Shown here piece after piece: positions 8,114-18,900 of a stretch of DNA of 34,472 nt (positions are counted from its first letter, which is position 1; every line of letters begins with the position of its first letter). Both the position numbers and the translations under genes were made by a program. This DNA is from Candidatus Rokuibacteriota bacterium. GTDB lineage: Bacteria > Methylomirabilota > Methylomirabilia > Rokubacteriales > CSP1-6. The notes beneath the pieces were generated by a model. That model saw nothing but the letters and a program-made list of their open reading frames with translations, ran no database searches and was not told the origin of the DNA. The stretch lies in assembly GCA_003220225.1 (NCBI GenBank), contig QHRU01000074.1, positions 1 through 34,472 on the forward strand, read 5' to 3'.

Positions 8114-8502
8114 CGCGACCGCTTCGGCGCCGGCTCGAACAGCTCGACGAGGTTGCCGGCGGGATCCTCTATCAGGATTTGCTTACCGCCGTTGCCCACG
8201 ACGATCTCGTTGCGGAATCGAGCGCCCGCCGTCCGCAGTCGCTCGACCTCGCGCCCCAGGTCCACGACCTCGAGCTGGATGCGGTTCCAGCCGCCCGGCT
8301 CGGGCTTGCGGCCGTCGGGCATCGCCTGGCCCGCTCCGCCGCCGCCGCCCGGCGTGCTCAGGAGCAGGCGCAGGCCGCCGCGCGAGAGCATCGCGAAGCC
8401 GGGACCCGGGTGGAACTCGACGCGAAATCCGAGCTGGCCGGAATAGAACGCGATCGCGGCCTCGACGTCACTGACGATATAGCGCACGCTGACGCTCGCC
8501 AC
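8110..8502 (-). CDS. VOC-family (glyoxalase/bleomycin-resistance fold) protein
   Basis: 130 residues with two beta-alpha-beta3 modules. SVSVRYIVSDVEAAIAFYSG followed by QLGF is the typical first half, and KQILIEDPAGNLVELFEP is the metal-binding second half ending in the conserved glutamate. A glycine-rich loop (TPGGGGGAGQAMPDG) lies between. VOC proteins include glyoxalases, dioxygenases and thiol transferases such as FosA/FosB, so the exact reaction is unknown. The start is GTG with GGAGG 7 bases upstream, a clear ribosome-binding site. It lies 18 bases downstream of the selenocysteine redoxin gene and overlaps the DinB gene. Confidence 0.85.
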   Translation of the reverse strand: MASVSVRYIVSDVEAAIAFYSGQLGFRVEFHPGPGFAMLSRGGLRLLLSTPGGGGGAGQAMPDGRKPEPGGWNRIQLEVVDLGREVERLRTAGARFRNEIVVGNGGKQILIEDPAGNLVELFEPAPKRSR

Positions 8503-8520
8503 TCTGAAGCCTCCGCGGGC

Positions 8521-9255
8521 CTAGAGCGCCCGCACCGCACGGAGCACGTCGTTGGGATCGGGCCGCACCTGGAAGTTGTCGCTCACCCAGAGCCAGCGCA
8601 CGACGCCGTCGCGGTCGAGCACGACCGTCGTGGGCCGCGGCACGTCCTCGCCCTGCTGCCCGCCCCGCGCGTGCACCAGCCCGTAGCGTCGCGTCACGGC
8701 GAGATCGGGATCCGCGACAAAGCGGTAGCCGAGGCGCAGGCGCTGCGCCATCTCGTGGCTGCGCTCGTTGGGATCGGGCGAGACGGCGACGATCTCGACG
8801 CCGGCCTTCTCGGCTTCCGACAACGCGGCTCCAAGCCCTTGGAGCTCCGCCACGCAGAAGGGTCACCAGTAGCCGCGGTAGAAGACCAGCACCACCGGCT
8901 TCGTGCCACGATAGTCGGCGAGCGACACGGGACGACCGCCGGCGTCGGGCAGCGTGAAGTCGGGCGGGCGCTCGCCCAGGCGCAGATTGGTCTGCGCGTC
9001 CGGGATGCGCGCGAGCACAAAGTTGAACGCGGCGCCGCCGGCGAAGAGCACGAGCGCGAGGGCCAGCGCCGCCCACGCGTACCAGCGCCGCCCCAGCGCG
9101 ACGGCGAGCCCGGCGATGGTGGCGGCGATCGCGAACACCGCGACGTACCCCTCGGGATGGTTGCGGATCGCGGGCACGCGCAGCAGCAGCGCGTAGACGG
9201 CGATCGCGGTGCCGCAGAGCACCATGCTGAGCGCGGTGAGCCAGCCGGGTTTCAT
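8521..9255 (-). CDS. Membrane-anchored selenocysteine redoxin (UxxC, AhpC/TSA-like)
   Basis: Read with UGA as selenocysteine, this is one 244-residue protein. Three hydrophobic segments (about 6-26, 37-55, 58-82) precede a complete redoxin domain: ERPPDFTLPDAGGRPVSLAD, then VVLVFYRGYW, U131, PFCVAELQGL, VEIVAVSPDPN, and DVPRPTTVVLDRDGVVRW. Relatives have cysteine at 131 (YWCPFC). The single in-frame TGA (8865-8863) falls exactly there, C134 is kept, and the frame is intact on both sides. A SECIS-like hairpin lies at 8850-8825. It probably reduces peroxides or disulfides at the membrane; topology is ambiguous. The start is 12 bases after the PIG-L stop. Standard callers would split it into two ORFs. 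A nonsense mutation is the less likely alternative. Confidence 0.85.
8825..8850 (-). promoter_or_regulatory. Candidate bacterial SECIS element of the redoxin gene
   Basis: In the mRNA, GCG-(GA bulge)-GCUCCAA, loop GGGC, UUGGAGC-CGC forms a 7-bp plus 3-bp stem. The apical loop starts with G, as in bacterial SECIS hairpins, and begins 24 bases after the UGA. That is within the spacing known for the class, roughly 16-37 bases. The element lies wholly inside the coding frame, as bacterial SECIS elements do. Confidence 0.65.
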
Positions 9256-9267
9256 CGCGCGGAACGC

Positions 9268-9963
9268 TCAGGCCATGACGATGCGGTCGAACGCCTCGGC
9301 GTACGCATAGCCCGCCGGCTTGCCCAGCTCGGCCCCGCGCTGGCGCACGCGCTTTTCCACCGCCGCGAAGTCCTTGAACTGGCTCGCGTGGCAGGCGAGC
9401 GCCTTGATCTTGAGGTCCATGACCTCGCTGATGTCCACCATCACGTGCGGGTCCTGCCACTGCATGACGTAGACCTCCCGTACCTTGTGCGGCTCGAACT
9501 CCGGCATCAGCTCGGGGAAGGCGAGGTGATCGCGCGAGAGCGGATAGATGCAGTCCAGCGCGACGCCGCCGACGATGCGATGGTCGCGGTGCGAGGCGCC
9601 GAGGTTGTACGTCCGCCGTGGGTTCTGGCAGACGACCATGTCGGGCCGGTAGCGTCGGATCTCGCGCGACACCTCGAGCCGCAGCTGGCGCGTGTCCTCG
9701 ACCTCGCCGTCGGGATAGCCGAGGAACGTGACCTGCTCGACGCCGAGCGTGCGCGAGGCGTTGCGCTGCTCCTCGGCCCGGATCTCGGCCAGCCTCGGCG
9801 AGGTCATCGTGCGGTCGCTCGAGCCCTTGTCGCCGTTGGTGACGACGACGAGGGCGACGTCCTTGCCCTCTTTGACGAACTTCGCCACCGTGCCGCCCGC
9901 GCCGAACTCGCAGTCGTCGGGGTGGGCGGTGATCATCAGCACGCGCCGGATCGGATCGGTCAT
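9268..9963 (-). CDS. PIG-L family deacetylase (BshB/LmbE-like)
   Basis: 231 residues. The zinc motif AHPDDCE (H14, D16, D17) near the start, the glycine run GAGGT and the second histidine site SHRDH (H125, H128) mark an active LmbE-fold N-acetyl-sugar deacetylase. Members deacetylate GlcNAc conjugates, including BshB in bacillithiol and MshB in mycothiol synthesis. Which conjugate is used here is not visible. I start at the ATG with GGAG 3 bases upstream (9963) rather than 54 bases earlier, since the family begins just before the first strand. It heads a minus-strand unit with the selenocysteine redoxin, VOC, DinB and YbaK genes, and is divergent from 10057 across a 93-base spacer. Confidence 0.9.
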   Translation of the reverse strand: MTDPIRRVLMITAHPDDCEFGAGGTVAKFVKEGKDVALVVVTNGDKGSSDRTMTSPRLAEIRAEEQRNASRTLGVEQVTFLGYPDGEVEDTRQLRLEVSREIRRYRPDMVVCQNPRRTYNLGASHRDHRIVGGVALDCIYPLSRDHLAFPELMPEFEPHKVREVYVMQWQDPHVMVDISEVMDLKIKALACHASQFKDFAAVEKRVRQRGAELGKPAGYAYAEAFDRIVMA

Positions 9964-10041
9964 GCGCTCCGTCGTCTCCCGTCGAGAGTTAATCGTTGAG
10001 ATGCCATCGACCAGCATACCGATTCACCCGCGACGCCGTGC

Positions 10042-10047
10042 GATAAT
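10042..10047 (+). promoter_or_regulatory. -10-like box before the small membrane protein gene
   Basis: GATAAT (10042-10047) ends 9 bases before the ATG at 10057, suggesting a leaderless or nearly leaderless transcript. No convincing -35 hexamer is seen. The 93-base spacer also has to hold the promoter of the divergent PIG-L unit. Confidence 0.35.
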
Positions 10048-10056
10048 CCACCGCAG

Positions 10057-10254
10057 ATGTCCGCGAACCGCGGCCGGCGAATCGCGGTGGTCGTGCTGAT
10101 CCTCCTGCTCCTCCTCCCGCCGCTCGCGAGCGTGCTGCCGGGCTCGCCGGGCGCCCTGCGCGTCGCCGGCATCACGCTGCTCTGGTGGTACGCGGCGCTC
10201 GTGGGGCCGCTCGCCGCCGCCGTCACCGTCGCCCTGTCGCGCGCGCCTCGATGA
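10057..10254 (+). CDS. Small two-helix membrane protein, unknown function
   Basis: 65 residues: a basic start (MSANRGRR), one hydrophobic helix (IAVVVLILLLLLPPLASVLP), a short glycine/proline turn, a second helix (AGITLLWWYAALVGPLAAAV) and a basic tail (SRAPR). The charge pattern puts both ends in the cytoplasm. I do not recognise the family. The pattern LLPP...ITLLWWY resembles small subunits that accompany sodium/solute symporters, but the next gene is not a recognisable symporter, so I do not name it so. Its stop overlaps the next start (ATGA), and the two are surely co-translated. Confidence 0.7.
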   Translation: MSANRGRRIAVVVLILLLLLPPLASVLPGSPGALRVAGITLLWWYAALVGPLAAAVTVALSRAPR

Positions 10255-11690
10255 CCGCCTGGCGCGCGCTCGCGGCGTGGCCGGGCCCCGCGCTCGTGGC
10301 GGCCGTCGTCGCTGCCGTCGCCGCGGGCGCCGCCGCCGCCCCGCTCCTCGTGCTCGCCGCCGCCGTGGCGCCGCTGCTGGCCCTGCTGCAGGCGCGGCGC
10401 GCGGCCACGCCAGCACATCCGGTGACGCTCCTCATCACCGCCGCCGTCTCCGCGCTCCTGCTCTGGGCGCACCTCGCCGTGCTCGCCGACGTCGCGACGC
10501 TGCTCGGCGCACGCCGCTGGCAGGGCTCGGTGCTCGCGGCGGCGCTGGCGCTGCTCGTCACGCAGATGCCCGGCGCCGAGCGCTGGCGCGGCCTCGCGCT
10601 GGCGGCGGGCGGGGGCGCGCTGCTGCTCGTGCTCGTCGCCGCCGGCACGGCGATGGGGATCACGCCATGGGCCGCCTGGCGTGAGGCCGCGGGGCGGCCG
10701 GCGCTCGTGTTCAGCGGCCGCAGCGCATGGGTGACGGACGGCGAGCGCTTCGTGCGGCACGCGACGCTCGCCTTCGACGAGGCCCATCGCGTCGTTGCCG
10801 TCACACCCGGCACGTTTCGCGTGGTCGAACGGGACGGCGCCCGCCGCGTGGTGCGCGACTGGGGGCTGGCGGCGGGCGACGCCCTCAGCGTGCGGCCGGG
10901 CGACACGCTCACGGCAGAGCCCGGCAGCCGGCTGCGCTTCGAGCCGGGCAAGCGTGTGCCGGGCGCGGCGGCGTCCGGATCCGCGTGGGCCGCCGCCGCG
11001 ACGCGCGTGTCGCCGACTCCCGCGCTCGGCGTGCTGGCGACGCTGGCGCTCGGCGCCTGCGCGCTCGTCCCCGCCGGCGAGCGGCGCATGGCCGCGGCGC
11101 CGGCGCTGCCGCTCGCGCTCTCGCTCGGCGCCGCGTCGTGGGGCGTCTACGCGACGCTCGCCGCGCCCGAGGCCGGCCTGGCGGGCTCGCCGGCCGGGGC
11201 CCTGCTCTCGCTGCCGCGCGCCACGTCGCAGCCCGCGCACGGTCTGTGGCCCGCCGCGCTCGCTGCCCTCGTGGCGCTCGGGCTGCTCGCGCTGTTCGTC
11301 GCGGCCGCGGCCGGGCTGTGCGAGCGAGTCGGCGCGGCGGCAGGCGCGCACCGGGCGACCCTGTGGACGCTGACGCTGGTGGCCGCCGCGATCGCTGCCA
11401 CGGTGCCGGCGGTGGACCCGTGGACACCGCTGGCTGCGGGACTCGGCCTGGCCGGCGCGGCCGTCGCGGCGCCCCGCCTCGCGGGGGCCGAGGGCGCCCG
11501 GATCGGGCCGTGGCCGGCGTCGGTCGTCGGCGGAGTCGCGGGGGCGGCTGTTTTCGCGGGGCTCGTGGCGCTCGGGGCGCGCCTGCCGGGCCCGGCGGCC
11601 TCGCTGCGAGAGGTCCCGGTCCTGGCGGCGGCGCCGGCGGCGTGGCTGGTCGTGAAGGTGTTACGACGCGCGGCGGCCGGGGCCTCCTGA
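10251..11690 (+). CDS. Polytopic membrane protein with a central soluble beta-rich domain, unknown
   Basis: 479 residues, extremely rich in alanine, leucine and glycine. About four hydrophobic helices occupy 10-145. A polar segment follows (about 150-245) with short strands: [38 protein letters not shown] and a GD-turn pattern. It suggests a small beta domain on the outside. About seven more hydrophobic stretches fill 255-475. I know no family for it. The start at 10251 overlaps the stop of the small membrane protein, implying a two-subunit complex. The stop lies 41 bases before uvrA, whose own promoter is in that gap. Confidence 0.65.
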   Translation: MTAWRALAAWPGPALVAAVVAAVAAGAAAAPLLVLAAAVAPLLALLQARRAATPAHPVTLLITAAVSALLLWAHLAVLADVATLLGARRWQGSVLAAALALLVTQMPGAERWRGLALAAGGGALLLVLVAAGTAMGITPWAAWREAAGRPALVFSGRSAWVTDGERFVRHATLAFDEAHRVVAVTPGTFRVVERDGARRVVRDWGLAAGDALSVRPGDTLTAEPGSRLRFEPGKRVPGAAASGSAWAAAATRVSPTPALGVLATLALGACALVPAGERRMAAAPALPLALSLGAASWGVYATLAAPEAGLAGSPAGALLSLPRATSQPAHGLWPAALAALVALGLLALFVAAAAGLCERVGAAAGAHRATLWTLTLVAAAIAATVPAVDPWTPLAAGLGLAGAAVAAPRLAGAEGARIGPWPASVVGGVAGAAVFAGLVALGARLPGPAASLREVPVLAAAPAAWLVVKVLRRAAAGAS

Positions 11691-11693
11691 GAG

Positions 11694-11731
11694 TTGGCAA
11701 GGAGCCCGCCGGACCACCATAATGGTGGTCC
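11694..11731 (+). promoter_or_regulatory. uvrA promoter with a 21-bp perfect dyad over the -10 box
   Basis: TTGGCA (11694-11699) and CATAAT (11718-11723) are 18 bases apart, and the uvrA ATG (11732) follows after 8 bases. A perfect dyad, half-sites GGACCACCAT (11711-11720) and ATGGTGGTCC (11722-11731) around one A, covers the -10 box and runs up to the start codon. A protein bound there would block polymerase. In RNA it could also hide the start region. Confidence 0.6.
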
Positions 11732-14533
<2,802 letters not shown>

Positions 14534-14539
14534 ACGGGC

Positions 14540-15976
14540 ATGCGGCGCACGAAGATCGTGTGCACGATCGGGCCGGCGTCCTCGACGGTCGAGCAGCTCG
14601 ACCGCCTCGCCGCCGCCGGCATGGACGTCGCGCGCCTGAACTTTTCGCACGGCACGCACGCCGAGCACGCCGAGGTCATCCAGCGCATCCGCGAGGCGGA
14701 GGCGCGGTGGAACCGGCCGGTCGCCATCCTGCAAGACCTGCAGGGTCCGAAGATCCGGCTCGGGACCTTCGGCAAGGGCGGCGGCGGGCGGGTGGATCTA
14801 GAATCCGGGCGCCCGTTCGCCCTCTGCCGCACGCCGTGCGTCGGTTCCGCCGAGCGCGTGTTCGTCTCGCCGCCCGAGTACCTCGGACGTGTCAGGGCCG
14901 GCGACGAGATCTGGATGGACGACGGCATGATCCAGCTCCGCGTGGAGGCGACGACGCCGCAGGAGGTTCGCTGCGTCGTCGTCGCGGGCGGCCGGATCAG
15001 CGACCACAAGGGCATCTCGCTGCCGCACGTGGATCTGCCCGCGTCGTGTCTCACCGAGAAGGACGTGGACGATCTCAGGTTCGGCATCGAGCAGCGCGTG
15101 GACTTCGTGGCCGTCTCGTTCGTGCGCACCGCCGACGACATCCGCGAGGTGCGCCGGTTCCTCGAGGCCCAGGGCGCCGACATCCCGCTCGTCGCCAAGC
15201 TCGAGCGTCACGAGGTGCTCGACAACCTGCCCGCCGTGGTCGGCGCCGTCGACGCGGTGATGGTCGCGCGCGGCGACCTCGGCGTGGACGTCCCGCTCGA
15301 GGACGTGCCCCACATCCAGAAGGAGATCATCCGCCAGGCCCACGTGGCCAAGGTGCCGGTGATCGTGGCCACGCAGATGCTGGAGTCGATGGTCACCCAC
15401 ACACGGCCCACCCGCGCCGAGGTGGCCGACGTGACGGCCGCGATCTTCGACGGCGCCGACGCCATCATGCTCTCCGCCGAGACGGCGTCCGGCCGCTACC
15501 CCGCGGAAGCCGTCGAAGTCATGGCGCGCATCGCCGAGCGCGCCGAGCAGGCCACGCTCGCGCTCGAGCCGACGCGCCGGCGGCGCGAAGCCCGCGGGCC
15601 GGTCGGGTTCCCCGAGGCCGTGTCCGACGCCGCCGCCAGCGCCGCGCGCGCGCTGGATGCGCGCGCCATCGTCGCCTTCACGCAGTCCGGTTTCTCCGCG
15701 CGCCTCATCTCGCAGGAGCGGCCGCCCATGCCCATCATCGCGTTCACGCCGTTCGCCGCGGTGCAGCGGCGCCTCGGGCTCACGTGGGGCGTCACCTCGC
15801 GGCTCATCCGCAAGGTGGAGACCACCGACGAGATGGTCGAGGAGATCGAGGCGACGCTGCTCGGCGACGGCACCGTGCGCGCCGACGACGTGCTCGTGAT
15901 CATCTCGGGCTCGCCCATGTGGGTCACCGGCACCACCAATCTCGTCAAGCTCCACCGCGTCGGGGAACGCCGCTGA
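14540..15976 (+). CDS. pyk: Pyruvate kinase
   Basis: 478 residues, full length. RRTKIVCTIGPASST, MDVARLNFSHGTHAEH, ILQDLQGPKIRLG, the B-domain DEIWMDDGMIQL, the substrate-phosphate lysine region FVAVSFVRTADDI, VAKLERHEVLDNL, MVARGDLGVDVP and VATQMLESMV cover the active site. The C-terminal domain with IVAFTQSGFSARLISQERP is complete. It makes pyruvate and ATP from phosphoenolpyruvate and ADP in glycolysis. ATG 14540 is 6 bases after the uvrA stop, so it is likely in the uvrA transcript, an unusual pairing of repair and glycolysis. Its stop overlaps the probable CTG start of the sensor kinase. Confidence 0.97.
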   Translation: MRRTKIVCTIGPASSTVEQLDRLAAAGMDVARLNFSHGTHAEHAEVIQRIREAEARWNRPVAILQDLQGPKIRLGTFGKGGGGRVDLESGRPFALCRTPCVGSAERVFVSPPEYLGRVRAGDEIWMDDGMIQLRVEATTPQEVRCVVVAGGRISDHKGISLPHVDLPASCLTEKDVDDLRFGIEQRVDFVAVSFVRTADDIREVRRFLEAQGADIPLVAKLERHEVLDNLPAVVGAVDAVMVARGDLGVDVPLEDVPHIQKEIIRQAHVAKVPVIVATQMLESMVTHTRPTRAEVADVTAAIFDGADAIMLSAETASGRYPAEAVEVMARIAERAEQATLALEPTRRRREARGPVGFPEAVSDAAASAARALDARAIVAFTQSGFSARLISQERPPMPIIAFTPFAAVQRRLGLTWGVTSRLIRKVETTDEMVEEIEATLLGDGTVRADDVLVIISGSPMWVTGTTNLVKLHRVGERR

Positions 15977-18900
15977 GCAGGAGCCGCCGGCTCCTGCTCC
16001 TCGCCGTCGCCGTCGCGGGCGTGGCGGGGCTCTGGACCGGTGGCGGGGCGCTGCTGCTGCGCGAGGTCGACGCGCGCCACGCCGGCGTGATCGACGTCAA
16101 CCTGGAGCGCGTGGTGGCCACCGTGTCCGAGGAGCGGCGCGGGCTGCTCCGCGAGGCCATGCTGCTCGCGCGGGATCCGGCCGTCGTCGAGGGCGCGCGC
16201 AAGGGCGACTGGGCGACGCTGGCGCGCGGGGCGGCCCGCCTGCGCGCGCTCACGCTCGAGCGCCTCGCCGACCTCGTCGTCGTCCTCGACGCCGGTGGTG
16301 TGGCGCTGCTGCAAGTGCCGGCCACGCCGCGCGTCGAGCTGCCCGCGCCGGCGCTGCCGGGGAACGCCGCGGTGACGCTCGCCGTGCTCGGCGGCCGCGC
16401 CTACCTGCTCGGCGTGGCCGCGGTCGGCGGCGAGCCCGGCGGCGGCCTGGTCGTCGTCGGCCGGCGCGCCGACCGGCTCGGTCCGAGTCTCGGCGAGCGG
16501 GCGGGCGTCGTCGTCGTCAACGGCGACGCTCTGCGCTATTCGACGCTGCCAGAGGCGCCCACGACGGGCTGGGCGGCGGCGACGGCCGCCGGCGTGCGCG
16601 ACGTCGCCGGCGAGCGCTGGCGCCTGAGGCCCGTCGAGGGATTCGGACGCGACGTGGCGTGGGCCGCCGTCCGCGTCGGTGACGGCGTGGCCGAGCGCCG
16701 CCGCGTCGTGCGGGCGCTCGTCGCCAGCGGCGCGCTCGCGGGGCTCGTGGCGTCCCTGGTGGTGGCCTTCGCCACGCGCCGTCGCGTCACCGCGCCGGCG
16801 TGGGCGGCCGCCTCGCGAGCGCCGGCGGCATCCTCCGCGCCCGCCGCCTCCCCGGTGCCCGGGGAGGCCTCCGCCGCTGCCGCGCCGCCGACGAGCAGCC
16901 GCGAGCTCCAGGCGCTCTACGCCGCCGCCGTGGCCGTGGGCAGCGGCACCGAGCTCGAGTCGACGGCGACGCAGACGCTCGACGTGATCTGCACGGTGGC
17001 GCGCATCGATCTCGGCATGGTCTATCGCGTCGATCGCGACACCGGCCGCCTCGCGCTCGTCGCCCACTACGGCATCCCGCCGCGCTACATGGAATTCCTG
17101 AAAACGCGCGCGATCGAGCGCACGCGCATCGGCCAGACCGCGCGTACGGGCGAGTACACGCTGGTGGACCTCGATCCCGCGCGGATCAAGGACCCGACGC
17201 TGCAGGAGGCGGTGACCAGCGAGGGCTATCGCACGCAGCTCTCGCTGCCGATCCCGGTGCAGGGCGCGACCTGGGGCGTGATGGCGCTCGTGTCCAGGGA
17301 GCAGCGCCGCTTCGAGGCCGACGAGCTGACGCTGCTGCACGCGGCCGCGCACCAGGTGGGCCTCGCCGTCGGGCGCGCCGCCCTCTTCGCCGAGCTCCGC
17401 CTGAAGTCGCGGCGGCTCGAGATCCTCACCCGCGTCGCCCAGGGACTGGCGGCCACGCTCCCGGGCCCGGAGATGCTCCAGCGCGTCGCGGAGGCCGCGC
17501 GCGAGATGTTCGACGCGGCCATCGCCCGGCTGTGGCTGATGGACGACGACGGCGACACGCTGTCGGTGCGCGTCAGCGCGGGGCTCGAGGTGGGCGGCGG
17601 CGTCGACCGGCTGCGCGTCGGCGAGGGGTTCGTCGGGCGGGTGGCGGCCACGCGGGCGCCCCTCACCATCGCCGACCTCGCGAGCGACCCGCGTCCGCTC
17701 AACACCGAGCGGCTGCGGGCCCGCGGCCTGGCCGCCTTCGCCGGCGTGCCGCTGCTGGTCGGCGAGCGCGTGCTCGGCGTGCTGGCGATCGGGCTCACCG
17801 AGCGCCACGAGTACTCGGCCGAGGAGCTCGACGTCTTCACCTCGCTCGCCAACGGCGCGGCGGTCGCGCTGGAGAACGCGCGGCTGCTCTCCGGCGAGCG
17901 CACGCGGCGCGAGTATCTCGCCGCGCTGCTCGAGATCAACACGAAGATCGGCGCCAGCGTGATGGTCTCCACCACGACGCTGCTGTCCTCCATCGCCGAG
18001 GAGGCGGCGCGCCTGCTCGACGTGGACAACGCCGGCTTCCGGCTGCTGGAGGGCGACGACCTCGTGCTGGCCGGGTGCGCGGGCACCGCGCGCGAGACGA
18101 TGGTGCGGGAGCGGGTCAAGCTCGGTCAGGGCCTCAGCGGCCGAGCCTTTGCGGCCGGCCACGCGCTCGTGCTCGACGTCGAGGCCGCCGATATCGCCCC
18201 GGACGAGCTCGCCAACGTCCGGCGCCTCGGCTACACGACGTTCCTCGGCGTCCCGCTGAAGATCGGCGGGCGCGCGATCGGGGTGCTCACGTTCCGCGCG
18301 CGCCGGCCCTTCAGCGCGCGCGACCAGGAGCTGGCCGAGGCCTTCGCCGGTCAGTCCGCCATCGCCATCGAGCATGCGCGCCTCGTCCGCGAGGCCTCCG
18401 AGCAGGCCGATCGCATGCGCGCGCTGGCCGACCTCTCCCGCGTCTTCGCCGGGACGCTCGATCCCGACGTCGTGAGCGAGCGCATCGCGGACAGCGTGCG
18501 CAGCCTCTTCTCGTCGGTCTCCGCCTCGCTCTTCCGCGTGGAGCCGGGCAGCGGCGACCTCGTTCCCGTCGCCACGTCGACCGGCCGCGGGGGAGACACG
18601 CCGCCGGCGCCCGTGCTGCCGCGCGGGGTCGGCATCTCGGGCCTGGCCGCGGAGTCGCGTCACGTGGTCGTGTCCTCCGACGTCCCCGCCGATCCCAGGA
18701 TCGAGAAGACGGACGCCGTCCGCGACTGGATCGCCGCCGTCGGCCACTACTCGGCCATCGCGGTGCCGCTGATCGTCAACGACGTCGTGGTCGGTGTGCT
18801 CACGGTCAGCGGCGAGCGCGGCCGCGTCTTCGGCGAGGACGACGCGCGGCTGGCCCAGACCTTCGCCGACCAGGCGGCCCTCGCGCTCGCCAACGCGCGG

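Noticed and set aside
8863-8865. The redoxin gene as a pseudogene caused by a nonsense mutation
   Set aside because: The TGA is exactly at the redox cysteine, is the only interruption, downstream coding is fully conserved, and a SECIS-like hairpin follows. A second gene in the window shows the same pattern.
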